The notes under the pieces are model-generated. The model had not been told where the DNA came from, did no database searches, and was given only the letters and a program-made list of their open reading frames with translations. Of a stretch of DNA of 64,000 nt, positions 48,040-55,031 are shown piece by piece. Positions within the stretch are counted from its first letter, which is position 1; every line of letters begins with the position of its first letter. Location: positions 2,666,001 to 2,730,000 of the forward strand of contig NC_010676.1 in NCBI RefSeq assembly GCF_000020125.1. Direction: 5' to 3'. Origin of the DNA: Paraburkholderia phytofirmans PsJN. GTDB lineage: Bacteria > Pseudomonadota > Gammaproteobacteria > Burkholderiales > Burkholderiaceae. The translations under genes and the position numbers were made by a program.

Positions 48040-48361
48040 TCCCCGTTCGAGCCCCGAATCAGGCGCCTTTCACTGGCGCCATTACGCCGAAAACACCCGG
48101 CTCCTTTACGGCGAAAGGCAACACGACCGAACTGCATACGGCGCAGCTTGGCAATAAGCAGCTTCAGGTGTTCGACTTCGGCTGCGCGCGAAGCCAACGC
48201 GGCTTGTTGCGAGTCGACTGTTTCTCGCAATGCGAGCACCTGAGCGTCGCGCGCGCGAAGTGCCGCCTCCTGGCTGAGCAGCATGGCTTTCAGCGTTTCG
48301 ACATCGTCGGGAAGTGGGTTCGCGCGCGTCATGCAGGCAGTTTACGCGCCCGCAACGACGT

Positions 48362-48721
48362 TTACAACGCTGAAGTCGGCCGTGCTGTTCTCGTCGGTTG
48401 CCGCCAGTCGATGCCTTACAGCAGCATAGACAATTGCGCCGGGCTCAGGCAGATAACGCCGCTGTCGGCCTGAGGCCATACGAAGCGCCCCTTCTCGAGT
48501 CGCTTCATCAGCAGGCACATGCCATCGCCACTCCACCACAACACCTTCAGCAGGTCGCCGCGTTTGCCGCGAAACACGAAGACGTGCCCGCAGAACGGAT
48601 CACGTTCAAGCACAGTCTGCACCTTGGCGGCGAGACTGTTGAATCCGGCTCGCATGTCCGCGACTCCTGCGGCAAGCCACACTCGGGATCCGGACGGCAG
48701 GCCAACAGCAGACGGCAGCAT
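48362..48721 (-). pseudogene. tnpB: IS66 TnpB (Orf2), truncated by a stop codon
   Basis: The 120-codon gene reads VWLAAGVADMRAGFNSLAAKV, FCGHVFVFRGKRGDLLKVLWW and GDGMCLLMKRLEKGRFVWP. A TAA at 48416-48418 stands where the family has Glu (SMLLEGIDWR); the remaining 17 codons still read GIDWRQPTRTARP in frame. ATG at 48721 is used. The missing tail is short, so partial function cannot be ruled out. Confidence 0.85.
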
Positions 48722-48729
48722 CACCAGGC

Positions 48730-49131
48730 TTATCGAGCAAGGCCCCGCACAATCTTGATCAGGGTTGCGATGGGTGTGTCAGCGCTTAATCGTAGCCGGA
48801 CGTCACCGCATTCGACTTCATAGGTGCCGACACTGTCCGACGATTGGCTCGCCGTTGCTTGCGGCAAAGGCTCAGCCACCGCCACGGGTAGCCAGCCGAG
48901 CGCAGGTGCCTCTGGCAACGGAACGTCGGGCATGCCGAAATCCCCTGCAAGATAATGACGACGCCATTTGAACAGCAGATTGGCGTCGACGTCATGCTCG
49001 CGAGCGATGAGCGCGGCCGATGCGCCCGGCTTGAGTGTCGCCTCAACGATCTGCCGTTTGAACTCGACCGAAAAATTGGGGCGTTTGGATCGTTTGGATT
49101 GCGCAGCGTTGTCCACTATAGCGTCCACCAT
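48730..49131 (-). CDS. tnpA: IS66 TnpA (Orf1), helix-turn-helix protein
   Basis: This 133-aa small protein has the HTH FSVEFKRQIVEATLKPGA, SAALIAREHDVDANLLFKW and WRRHYLAG, as in the IS66/IS3 OrfA group. The C-terminal half has YEVECGDVRLRLS, typical of IS66 TnpA. It is the only intact gene of this IS66 copy and lies 8 bp before tnpB. Confidence 0.9.
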   Translation of the reverse strand: MVDAIVDNAAQSKRSKRPNFSVEFKRQIVEATLKPGASAALIAREHDVDANLLFKWRRHYLAGDFGMPDVPLPEAPALGWLPVAVAEPLPQATASQSSDSVGTYEVECGDVRLRLSADTPIATLIKIVRGLAR

Positions 49132-49199
49132 TCATTCGGTGGACACCAAAGTAGCCAAACTCAACGAGGATATCTACACGGTAATGAAGACCCGCTTAC

Positions 49200-49481
49200 G
49201 TTGGTACTGGGCTTGCACCGTGCTGGGCGCAGAAAGAGCCAGCCCGGCAACTCCCCAATCTGAAAGGCGTACCGACGCTCATTCTTTTTGGAGAGGCGTC
49301 ATATCACGCGGCGTTCGATCATTGCACTGCGAGGTGGTTAAGTCGGGCAGGCGTAAAAGTCGACTTTTTCAGGCTTGAGGACAGAAACATCAACGGCAAC
49401 GGGCACATGATGATGATTGAGAAAAACAATCTGGATATCGCAAAGCTACTGGATGACTGGATGAAAGAGAACCTTTCCTAA
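49200..49481 (+). pseudogene. 3' end of an alpha/beta-hydrolase gene, truncated by IS66
   Basis: From the exact IS66 end the frame reads 93 codons to TAA at 49481. It includes LKGVPTLILFGEASYHAAFD, AGVKVDFFRLEDR, NGNGHMMMIEKNNLDIAKLL and ends DWMKENLS. The strand PTLILFGE and the NGHMMMIE histidine are the acid and histidine regions of alpha/beta hydrolases. The nucleophile half is absent. It lies in the same direction as the alcohol dehydrogenase and NIPSNAP genes, so it was probably the third gene of that operon. Confidence 0.78.
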
Positions 49482-49685
49482 GGTTTTCCTCTTTTAACCC
49501 GTTCATTGGCAATAACACACAATATTGGTCGAAGCTGAAAATTCGAACGTATCGACCGTACTTCTCATTTAGACTCTACTACGCGCAGCCGTGGACAAGT
49601 TCCCCTTCCTCCGCACGTGTCTATAACGCAAACGACACTCAACGAAATCAAGGCGATTGATCCGCTTTGTAGCATCTAGGTGGCC

Positions 49686-49734
49686 GTAGTTTCCATGCAA
49701 TGCGCCCATTCCGGGCGCATTGCATGGAAACTAC
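49686..49734. repeat. Perfect 22-bp hairpin with 5-nt loop
   Basis: Arms 49686-49707 and 49713-49734 pair without mismatch around the loop ATTCC; the loop-proximal arm is GCAATGCGCCC. No T run follows on either side. The hairpin is 108 bp beyond the acyl-CoA synthetase stop on its transcribed strand. The rest of 49482-49841 shows no gene. Confidence 0.75.
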
Positions 49735-49841
49735 ACTGCTCGCCCGTCCGCCCACGGGAACTCACGCTCGTCGCATTTTTCAACGCGGAGGGAGTCTTGC
49801 TGCGCGCCACCGCCAATTACATCGTCCTCAATCGCGCCCTG

Positions 49842-51470
49842 CTATCCACTACGCAAAGATAGTTGCTTAAGCAGTTCAGCCCGTCTGATCTTGCCGCTAG
49901 GCGTCATTGGGAATTCGTCCATAACTACAAGTTCCTCCGGCAATTTATAGTCAGCGACGCGGTCCTTCAACAACGCAATAACCTCATTGAGAGTAATCTG
50001 TGCACCGGGTTTCAGGATTGCACATAAGCAGTTGCGTTCTCCGAGTCGCGCATCTGGAATTCCAACGATTGCAATCTGCAGGAATACGTGGTGTTCGTAC
50101 AGTAGGTCCTCAATTTCGCGCGGGAAATACTTCTTGCCACCGCGATTGATAATCTCCTTCTTCCGCCCGGAGATGCGGATATTACCGCGCCCATCCACGA
50201 TTTCACCAAGATCGCCTGTGCGAAACCACCCATCGCTGGTAAAGCTTTCGACGTTAGCCTGCGCGTTGTCCAGGTAACCGAGATGCACCGACGGCCCTCT
50301 CGCGGATAGCTCACCGGTCTGTCCGTGTTCGACCAGTCTACCGTGATCGTCGAGCACACCGATCTCGAGTTCGTCAACGCACCGACCGACCGTCCCGATC
50401 ACCCTTACTGGATCATCGTCAAGCCGCGTATATGAGTGGAAGCCCGTCTCAAGCATGCCGTAGAGCTCAATCAGCCGCGCGAGCGGAAAAGCCGTCTCGA
50501 ACTCCTTAATCATGTCCAACGATGCGGATGCCCCCCCGGTCACCATCACGCGCAGGGACGAGCAGTCAGTGTCGCGCAACTCCGGAGCGTTAAGCATCGC
50601 AACAATTGCGGCAGGCGCGGTCGGAATGTATGTCACTCGCTCTGACGCGATGCGTGCGAGCGCCGCGCGCGCCGAGAAACGTTCAAGCAGGACAGTACAT
50701 GCGCCAGCCATCACCGATTGCAGTAGTGTCAAATAACCCCAATTCAGCGCGACCGGCAAATACGCTAGAAGAACATCGTCTTGCGTCACATACATATCGC
50801 GGTTGAGAAAACGTGCCGCACATAACGTCGTGTTGAAGCTGTGCAGCACGCCTTTGGGATTTCCGGTAGTACCGGACGTAAAGCACATGCGCATGATTTC
50901 GTCAGAATCCATGCGCACGCGGTCCTTGTCGCTCAACGCAGGAAAGTCACGAAGCGCTTCCGCAGACGATATGACATCGTCGCCTTCGACTGGATCGACA
51001 CACACCACACAAATAGGCTCAGGCAAGTCGTCACGCAATCCGCGCAGCATCGCGACGTGGTCGAAGCCCTTGACTTGCTTGGCGCACACATACGCTTTGG
51101 ACCGCGAGAACGTAAGGATATAGCGTAATTCCGCCGCTCGCAGGTCCGGACTGATCTTGTTTGCGACTGCGCCAATCAGTTCCAGCGCGAAGAAAACGAC
51201 CGGAAATTCGATACGGTTCGGTAGCTGCAACGTGACGACATCGCCACTACCAACGCCCTGGCGGCGCAGCAGTTCGGCGAAGCGGCGCACTTCGGACCAC
51301 AATTGCGCGTAGCTTACCGCGCGATAGTCATCCTTGAACGCGATGCGCTCTGGCATTTCCCTAACACGCTGTTCCAGAATCTCGCTGAATGTAATCGTGC
51401 CCCACCAGCCTTTGTCCCGGTAAGCCTGCTGCAACGCTGGAGCGACTTCGTGCGTCGGTTTTAGTATCAT
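49842..51470 (-). CDS. Acyl-CoA synthetase (ANL family, AliA/cyclohexanecarboxylate-ligase-like)
   Basis: This 542-aa AMP-forming ligase activates a carboxylic acid with ATP and CoA. The phosphate loop is FTSGTTGNPKGVLHS, the adenine region GMLETGFHSYTRLDD, the hinge FRTGDLGEIVDGRGNIRISGRKK (given here in two parts: FRTGDLGEI and ISGRKKEIINRG), and the catalytic lysine is in MTPSGKIRRAELL. The N-terminal GWWGTITFSEILEQRV recalls cyclohexanecarboxylate-type ligases. ATG at 51470 has GGAGC before it. It is last of a three-gene operon behind a TetR-type operator. Confidence 0.9.
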   Translation of the reverse strand: MILKPTHEVAPALQQAYRDKGWWGTITFSEILEQRVREMPERIAFKDDYRAVSYAQLWSEVRRFAELLRRQGVGSGDVVTLQLPNRIEFPVVFFALELIGAVANKISPDLRAAELRYILTFSRSKAYVCAKQVKGFDHVAMLRGLRDDLPEPICVVCVDPVEGDDVISSAEALRDFPALSDKDRVRMDSDEIMRMCFTSGTTGNPKGVLHSFNTTLCAARFLNRDMYVTQDDVLLAYLPVALNWGYLTLLQSVMAGACTVLLERFSARAALARIASERVTYIPTAPAAIVAMLNAPELRDTDCSSLRVMVTGGASASLDMIKEFETAFPLARLIELYGMLETGFHSYTRLDDDPVRVIGTVGRCVDELEIGVLDDHGRLVEHGQTGELSARGPSVHLGYLDNAQANVESFTSDGWFRTGDLGEIVDGRGNIRISGRKKEIINRGGKKYFPREIEDLLYEHHVFLQIAIVGIPDARLGERNCLCAILKPGAQITLNEVIALLKDRVADYKLPEELVVMDEFPMTPSGKIRRAELLKQLSLRSG

Positions 51471-51480
51471 CGTTTGCTCC

Positions 51481-52260
51481 TTAGCGCACACCGCGCAGAA
51501 GGCCACCGTCGACCTGAATCGCAGTACCGGTAATGTAAGCGCCGCGTGGAGATACAAGCAACGCCACAAGGTTCGCGATGTCATCAACGCTCCCGACCCG
51601 CCCTAATGGCACATCCTGCAGCAGTCGCGCGCGCACCGCCTCGTCCGGTTCATCGCCGGCCGCGAATACTTTTCGCAAACGCGACGTGTCGATATAGCCG
51701 GGACAAATCGTATTGACGTTGATGCCGAACTCGGCGAGCTCCATTGAGAGCGTCTTCGCATAGCCAATAACACCGCCCCAGGTCGCGACAGAGAGGCCAA
51801 GATCGCGGATCGGCTGGATCGCGGAGATTGCGGTGATGTTCAAAATGCTGCCGCCGCCGCGCTCCTTCATCGAGTCAGCAACCTGCCGCACCATTCGTAC
51901 GGGATACATCAAATTCTGTTCGACAGCACGATGCCAGGCGGCATCGTCGAACGACAGCACCGGGCCGACTGGCGGTGCGCCATCGTTATTGACAAGAATG
52001 TCGATGCCGCCAAATTCCGCACGTGCGATCGTCGCAACGCGTTCGCAGTCTTCCGCCTTACGGCAGTCGGCGGCGATCCACGTAACCGCGTTACCGGTCA
52101 ACTCCCGGATCTCATACGCCGCGCGCTTCAGATCTTCTTCGCGCCGTGCAGATATCACAACCTGAGCACCTTCTGCTGCGAGAGTACGCGCAATGCCAAA
52201 ACCGATGCCCTGGCTGCCTCCGCCAACGATCGCTACCTTGCCGGTAAGTTCAAGATTCAT
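51481..52260 (-). CDS. SDR-fold protein lacking the catalytic Tyr and Lys
   Basis: This 259-aa classical-length SDR has a cofactor site at residues 13-20 (GGGSQGIG) and NNDG at 91-94. Where the family has YxxxK, the sequence is LGLSVATWGGVIGYAKTL: by alignment S157 takes the place of Tyr and W161 that of Lys. The Ser position (NITAISA) is kept. The PGYIDT and VDGG blocks are normal. Such proteins may use other chemistry or be non-reductase. Its start overlaps the amidohydrolase stop by 4 bp (ATGA), so the two are translationally coupled. Confidence 0.88.
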   Translation of the reverse strand: MNLELTGKVAIVGGGSQGIGFGIARTLAAEGAQVVISARREEDLKRAAYEIRELTGNAVTWIAADCRKAEDCERVATIARAEFGGIDILVNNDGAPPVGPVLSFDDAAWHRAVEQNLMYPVRMVRQVADSMKERGGGSILNITAISAIQPIRDLGLSVATWGGVIGYAKTLSMELAEFGINVNTICPGYIDTSRLRKVFAAGDEPDEAVRARLLQDVPLGRVGSVDDIANLVALLVSPRGAYITGTAIQVDGGLLRGVR

Positions 52261-53117
52261 TTCATCTCCTCCCCTGCGAAAAAGCGTTCGGCATTACGAT
52301 GGAACACGTCTTCGAGTACGTCGTGTGTATAGCCCTCCGCCTGCCAGTCACTACGCAACCGTTCGTAGCTGTAAAGCGGATAGTCGGCGCCGAACATCAC
52401 GCGATGGCGCAGCCGTCGGCTGATCTCGTGCTTCAGATCGGGCGTGAAGTATTTGGGCGACCAGCCATGCAGTTCGTACCAGATGTTGCGTTTGTGCATA
52501 AGCACCGCAATCGTCTCGGTCTGCCACGGCCAGCCGGGTCGCGCGGCCACGATCCGCAAGCCTGGATACCGCGCCGCGACAAAATCAAGATGACGCGGAT
52601 GACAGTCGTCGAGCAGAATGCCGCCGCCACCGGGTAATCCCGCACCGAGACCGGTGGTGCCGACGAAAATCAAAACCGGCGTGTTGGTCTGCGTGCACAG
52701 GTCGTAAAACGGAAACCACACCGGATCGCTCGCCGGAGCAGAACCCGAGCCCGACACCGCATATCCGACGAAACCCGGTGCAGCCTCGATGCAACGCCGC
52801 AGCTCGCGCACACCAGCCGCGCCGTGAACCGGATCGATATGCAGCCAATGCCCTGCGATTACGTCCATGCCCATTCGCTGAACCTCGAACGCGTAGTCGT
52901 GCAACGGCGCGATTTCTTCGAACGGAATGTACTTCGTGAAGCCGAAGTCGAGAATCACACGCGCGTCGTTGTTCCGAAAATGCTGGATCATTTCCTGTTC
53001 AGAGTGATAGCGCGGCTCTGAATTCCATGTTTTTTTCTGCTGGGCCAGTTCCTCCGGCGAACGCAACGGATAGCCACGTCGCGTGCCCCAATGCGAATGC
53101 ATATCGACGATCTTCAT
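52257..53117 (-). CDS. Amidohydrolase_2 family protein with altered metal ligands
   Basis: This 286-aa TIM barrel of the gamma-resorcylate-decarboxylase/ACMSD-like group has H7 and H9 in VDMHSHWG and D245 in MFGADYPLY. Two mid-barrel histidines look replaced: PVLIFVGTTG has Phe151 where relatives have His, and IVAARPGWPW has Arg193 where relatives read AHPGWPW. Relatives hydrolyse or decarboxylate acids. ATG at 53117 follows AGGTGG. It is the first gene of the operon; the promoter with its palindrome lies about 100 bp upstream. Confidence 0.85.
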   Translation of the reverse strand: MKIVDMHSHWGTRRGYPLRSPEELAQQKKTWNSEPRYHSEQEMIQHFRNNDARVILDFGFTKYIPFEEIAPLHDYAFEVQRMGMDVIAGHWLHIDPVHGAAGVRELRRCIEAAPGFVGYAVSGSGSAPASDPVWFPFYDLCTQTNTPVLIFVGTTGLGAGLPGGGGILLDDCHPRHLDFVAARYPGLRIVAARPGWPWQTETIAVLMHKRNIWYELHGWSPKYFTPDLKHEISRRLRHRVMFGADYPLYSYERLRSDWQAEGYTHDVLEDVFHRNAERFFAGEEMK

Positions 53118-53213
53118 GTTTTGATCCACCTTTTTCTTCAAATGCTTAAATACGGTAACAGCCCTTTTCCACGACGATCCTGGCTTGGCCAGACTCCTCA
53201 CAAATCGTATTTG

Positions 53214-53227
53214 ACTGAGCGCTCAGT
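53214..53227. promoter_or_regulatory. TetR-type operator ACTGAGCGCTCAGT, copy 1
   Basis: This perfect 14-bp palindrome lies between the divergent amidohydrolase and TetR genes; TATAAT-like sequence follows (GTATATAATG). The identical 14 bp recur at 62428-62441 in front of the large operon. An imperfect copy (11 of 14) lies at 53361-53374, at the start of the TetR gene. Confidence 0.75.
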
Positions 53228-53354
53228 ATATAATGAAGTGTATTTTCGTCAACTCCTCTTGCGCGGTCTGCGCACCTGTTCATGGTCGTCATTCATGCTG
53301 TGAGCAGAACATCGCTAACTGTCTGCCGATGCATCCACGCATTACCTTGCTATC

Positions 53355-54071
53355 ATGCAGTCTGACCGCTCACTCAACATCGCCCATCTGTGCAGCCGCA
53401 TCATGAAAACTGAAGCCTCATCCGACGAAACGACTAACCCTTCGCCCCGCAAACTGCGGGTGCGCACCGTCAAGACCAATACACGCGACGGAGCGTTGGT
53501 TCAGGAGCGACGCGACGTACTGATTCGTGCCGCCATCAAGGTGTTTATTGAAAAAGGCTTTCATGAGGCCACCGTGCGCGACATTGGCCGCGTCGCCGAC
53601 ATGACGCAAGGCACCATCTATAACTACGTTAAATCGAAGGACGACATCCTTTATCTGGTCTGCGACAGGATCATCGCGGAATACCAACTGAAGGTGAAAC
53701 AGGCGCTCGACGAGACGGCCGACGCGCGAACCCAGGTCTCCGCCGCGTTGCGCACCGTTGCGCGCATCATGTACGAACATCAGGATGAGATCATGCTTAT
53801 CTACCAGAATAGCCATCTGCTAGACAATCGCTCCCGCAAGGTGATTCTTGCAAGAGTCGAAGAATTCATCGCGATGTTCGAAAACATCCTTGCCAAGGCC
53901 AGCGAACAGACCAGGATCGACTTTGGCAATCTGCATATCGCCGCGAACATCGTGACCTTTCTACCAACCATGATCGCGCTGCGCCGCTGGTCACTGCGCG
54001 ATCGCGCAAAACCCGAGGAAGTGATCGAGACGCTCAGTACGTTCATGGCACGCGGACTTGGCTTTAATTAA
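53355..54071 (+). CDS. TetR-family transcriptional regulator
   Basis: This 238-aa regulator has the HTH VLIRAAIKVFIEKGFHEAT, VRDIGRVADMTQGTIYNYV and KSKDDILYLVCDRI, of the AcrR/FadR-like group with a C-terminal ligand domain (TetR_C_6-like length). The start may be ATG 53355 or ATG 53403 (MKTEASSDET), which begins nearer the domain; neither has a good ribosome site. It sits between the two operons that carry its likely operator. Many relatives respond to acyl-CoA, fitting the two CoA ligases nearby. Its 3' end overlaps the convergent dehydrogenase gene by 4 bp. Confidence 0.92.
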   Translation: MQSDRSLNIAHLCSRIMKTEASSDETTNPSPRKLRVRTVKTNTRDGALVQERRDVLIRAAIKVFIEKGFHEATVRDIGRVADMTQGTIYNYVKSKDDILYLVCDRIIAEYQLKVKQALDETADARTQVSAALRTVARIMYEHQDEIMLIYQNSHLLDNRSRKVILARVEEFIAMFENILAKASEQTRIDFGNLHIAANIVTFLPTMIALRRWSLRDRAKPEEVIETLSTFMARGLGFN

Positions 54072-55003
54072 CACTCGGGTGCGGGCATGCCCGCACCCGG
54101 CAAATCAGGGAAATACCGCCGCGAACCGAACATAGTTGATACAGCAGTCCAGTCGAGCGTCGTGTCAAAGTGCTCGCAATACAGCTTCAGCAAACTTTCG
54201 GCAACGTTGTGTAGCGGTGTAACCGCTTCGACACTGCGCGCCGCCTCCAACGCGCAGCGCATGTCTTTCGCCATCCCGGTCGCCGGAAACGTCGGCATCC
54301 GAAAACCTCTGCTTGACGGCGCTCCGTCCACCACACCAGGCAGCGGATAGTAAGTATTCAACACCCAGCTCGCACCAGTGCCATTCGCGATCACGTCGTA
54401 CATCGGCTGCGCGTCGAGACCGAGCTTCAGACCCAGCGTCAAAGCCTCTGACGCGACCATAAGATTGGTCGCACAGATCATATTGTTCACTAGCTTGAGC
54501 TTCGTGCCGCTGCCAAACCGACCAGCATGTACGATGCGCGAACCCATTGACTGCAAGGCGGGTCTGGCGTACTCAAGCTGTTCTTCACTGCCGCCAACCA
54601 TGAAAGTTAACGTGGCCAGCGCCGCCCCTTCGATGCCCCCCGTCAATGGCGCATCGATCAACTGCGTGCCGCTCGCACGCGCGCCCTCACCGAGCCGTTC
54701 AATCGTTTTGACATCGACCGTCGAACATTCGAGAAGGAGCGTTTCAGGTGGTGTGATCGAGAAAAGCCCACCAGCGCCCTCGTATACGGAAAGCGATACA
54801 TCGGGGGTTGGAAGCATCGTGATGACGATGTCCTGTCCGGTGACCAGATCTGCGAGATTCATCGCGAGCGTCGCGCCAAGTGAGGCGACCCGATCACGAG
54901 CGTCTCGCGCACCGTCGAGAACGAGCACCGCGTGACTGCCTTTGAGCAGATTGGAGATCATTCGATGACCCATGCGTCCTGCACCAATAAACCCGATTTT
55001 CAT
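54068..55003 (-). CDS. 3-hydroxyisobutyrate-dehydrogenase-family protein
   Basis: This 311-aa beta-hydroxyacid dehydrogenase has the NAD site IGFIGAGRMGHRM at residues 3-15, and the catalytic lysine in GSGTKLKLVNNMIC (about K170). The substrate motif, normally DAPVSGG, reads DAPLTGG with Thr121 for Ser. The C-terminal part is longer than usual and diverged (YYPLPGVVDGAPSSRG). It is the last gene of the eight-gene operon, 28 bp after the acyl-CoA synthetase. It probably oxidises a 3-hydroxy acid made in the pathway. Confidence 0.88.
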   Translation of the reverse strand: MKIGFIGAGRMGHRMISNLLKGSHAVLVLDGARDARDRVASLGATLAMNLADLVTGQDIVITMLPTPDVSLSVYEGAGGLFSITPPETLLLECSTVDVKTIERLGEGARASGTQLIDAPLTGGIEGAALATLTFMVGGSEEQLEYARPALQSMGSRIVHAGRFGSGTKLKLVNNMICATNLMVASEALTLGLKLGLDAQPMYDVIANGTGASWVLNTYYPLPGVVDGAPSSRGFRMPTFPATGMAKDMRCALEAARSVEAVTPLHNVAESLLKLYCEHFDTTLDWTAVSTMFGSRRYFPDLPGAGMPAPEC

Positions 55004-55031
55004 CGAAAATTCTCCTTACATTTCAAAGGCT

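Larger units (their letters stand above)
45505..48123. mobile_element. Intact IS21-family element inserted in IS66 tnpC
   Basis: This 2619-bp element has ends TGTGAACTTTCGCC (45505) and, read inward from 48123, TGTTGCCTTTCGCC. A 5-bp target duplication CGACC flanks it (45500-45504 and 48124-48128), and removing the element rejoins the tnpC reading MQFGR-KSEKL. It carries complete istA and istB and looks able to move. Confidence 0.92.
44117..48332 (-). pseudogene. tnpC: IS66 transposase gene tnpC, split by IS21 and further mutated
   Basis: The N terminus (48332 down to about 48124) has the coiled coil VETLKAMLLSQEAALRARD and LLIAKLRRMQFGR. It resumes past IS21 at 45504 with KSEKLDRQIEQLELRLEEL. 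The zinc-binding region CTQCGGLMKSLGEDV, the DDE domain with KLHADDTPVPVLAPG, and GTLQADAYGGYQAIY follow. TAG at 44410-44412 replaces the conserved Trp of LNRWEAFTRY. About 55 codons later one base is missing (near 44240), after which the true end ILRYVLARIADHAINR-like sequence is in another frame, finishing at 44117. Three independent lesions. Confidence 0.88.
44075..49199. mobile_element. IS66-family element, interrupted by an IS21 element
   Basis: The ends begin GTAAGCGTGG (44075) and, from the other side, GTAAGCGGGT (49199), the usual IS66 terminal pattern. Without the inner insertion the element measures about 2.5 kb, normal for IS66. It carries tnpA, tnpB and tnpC in the standard order on the minus strand. 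The 8-bp flanks differ (GAATTTTC against GTTGGTAC), so no target duplication remains. Confidence 0.85.

Noticed and set aside
32595..49199. Composite transposon carrying the 36-43 kb catabolic cluster between two IS islands
   Set aside because: The two islands have different IS families (IS5/IS256/IS481 against IS66/IS21) and no shared ends, so no single transposon can be drawn.
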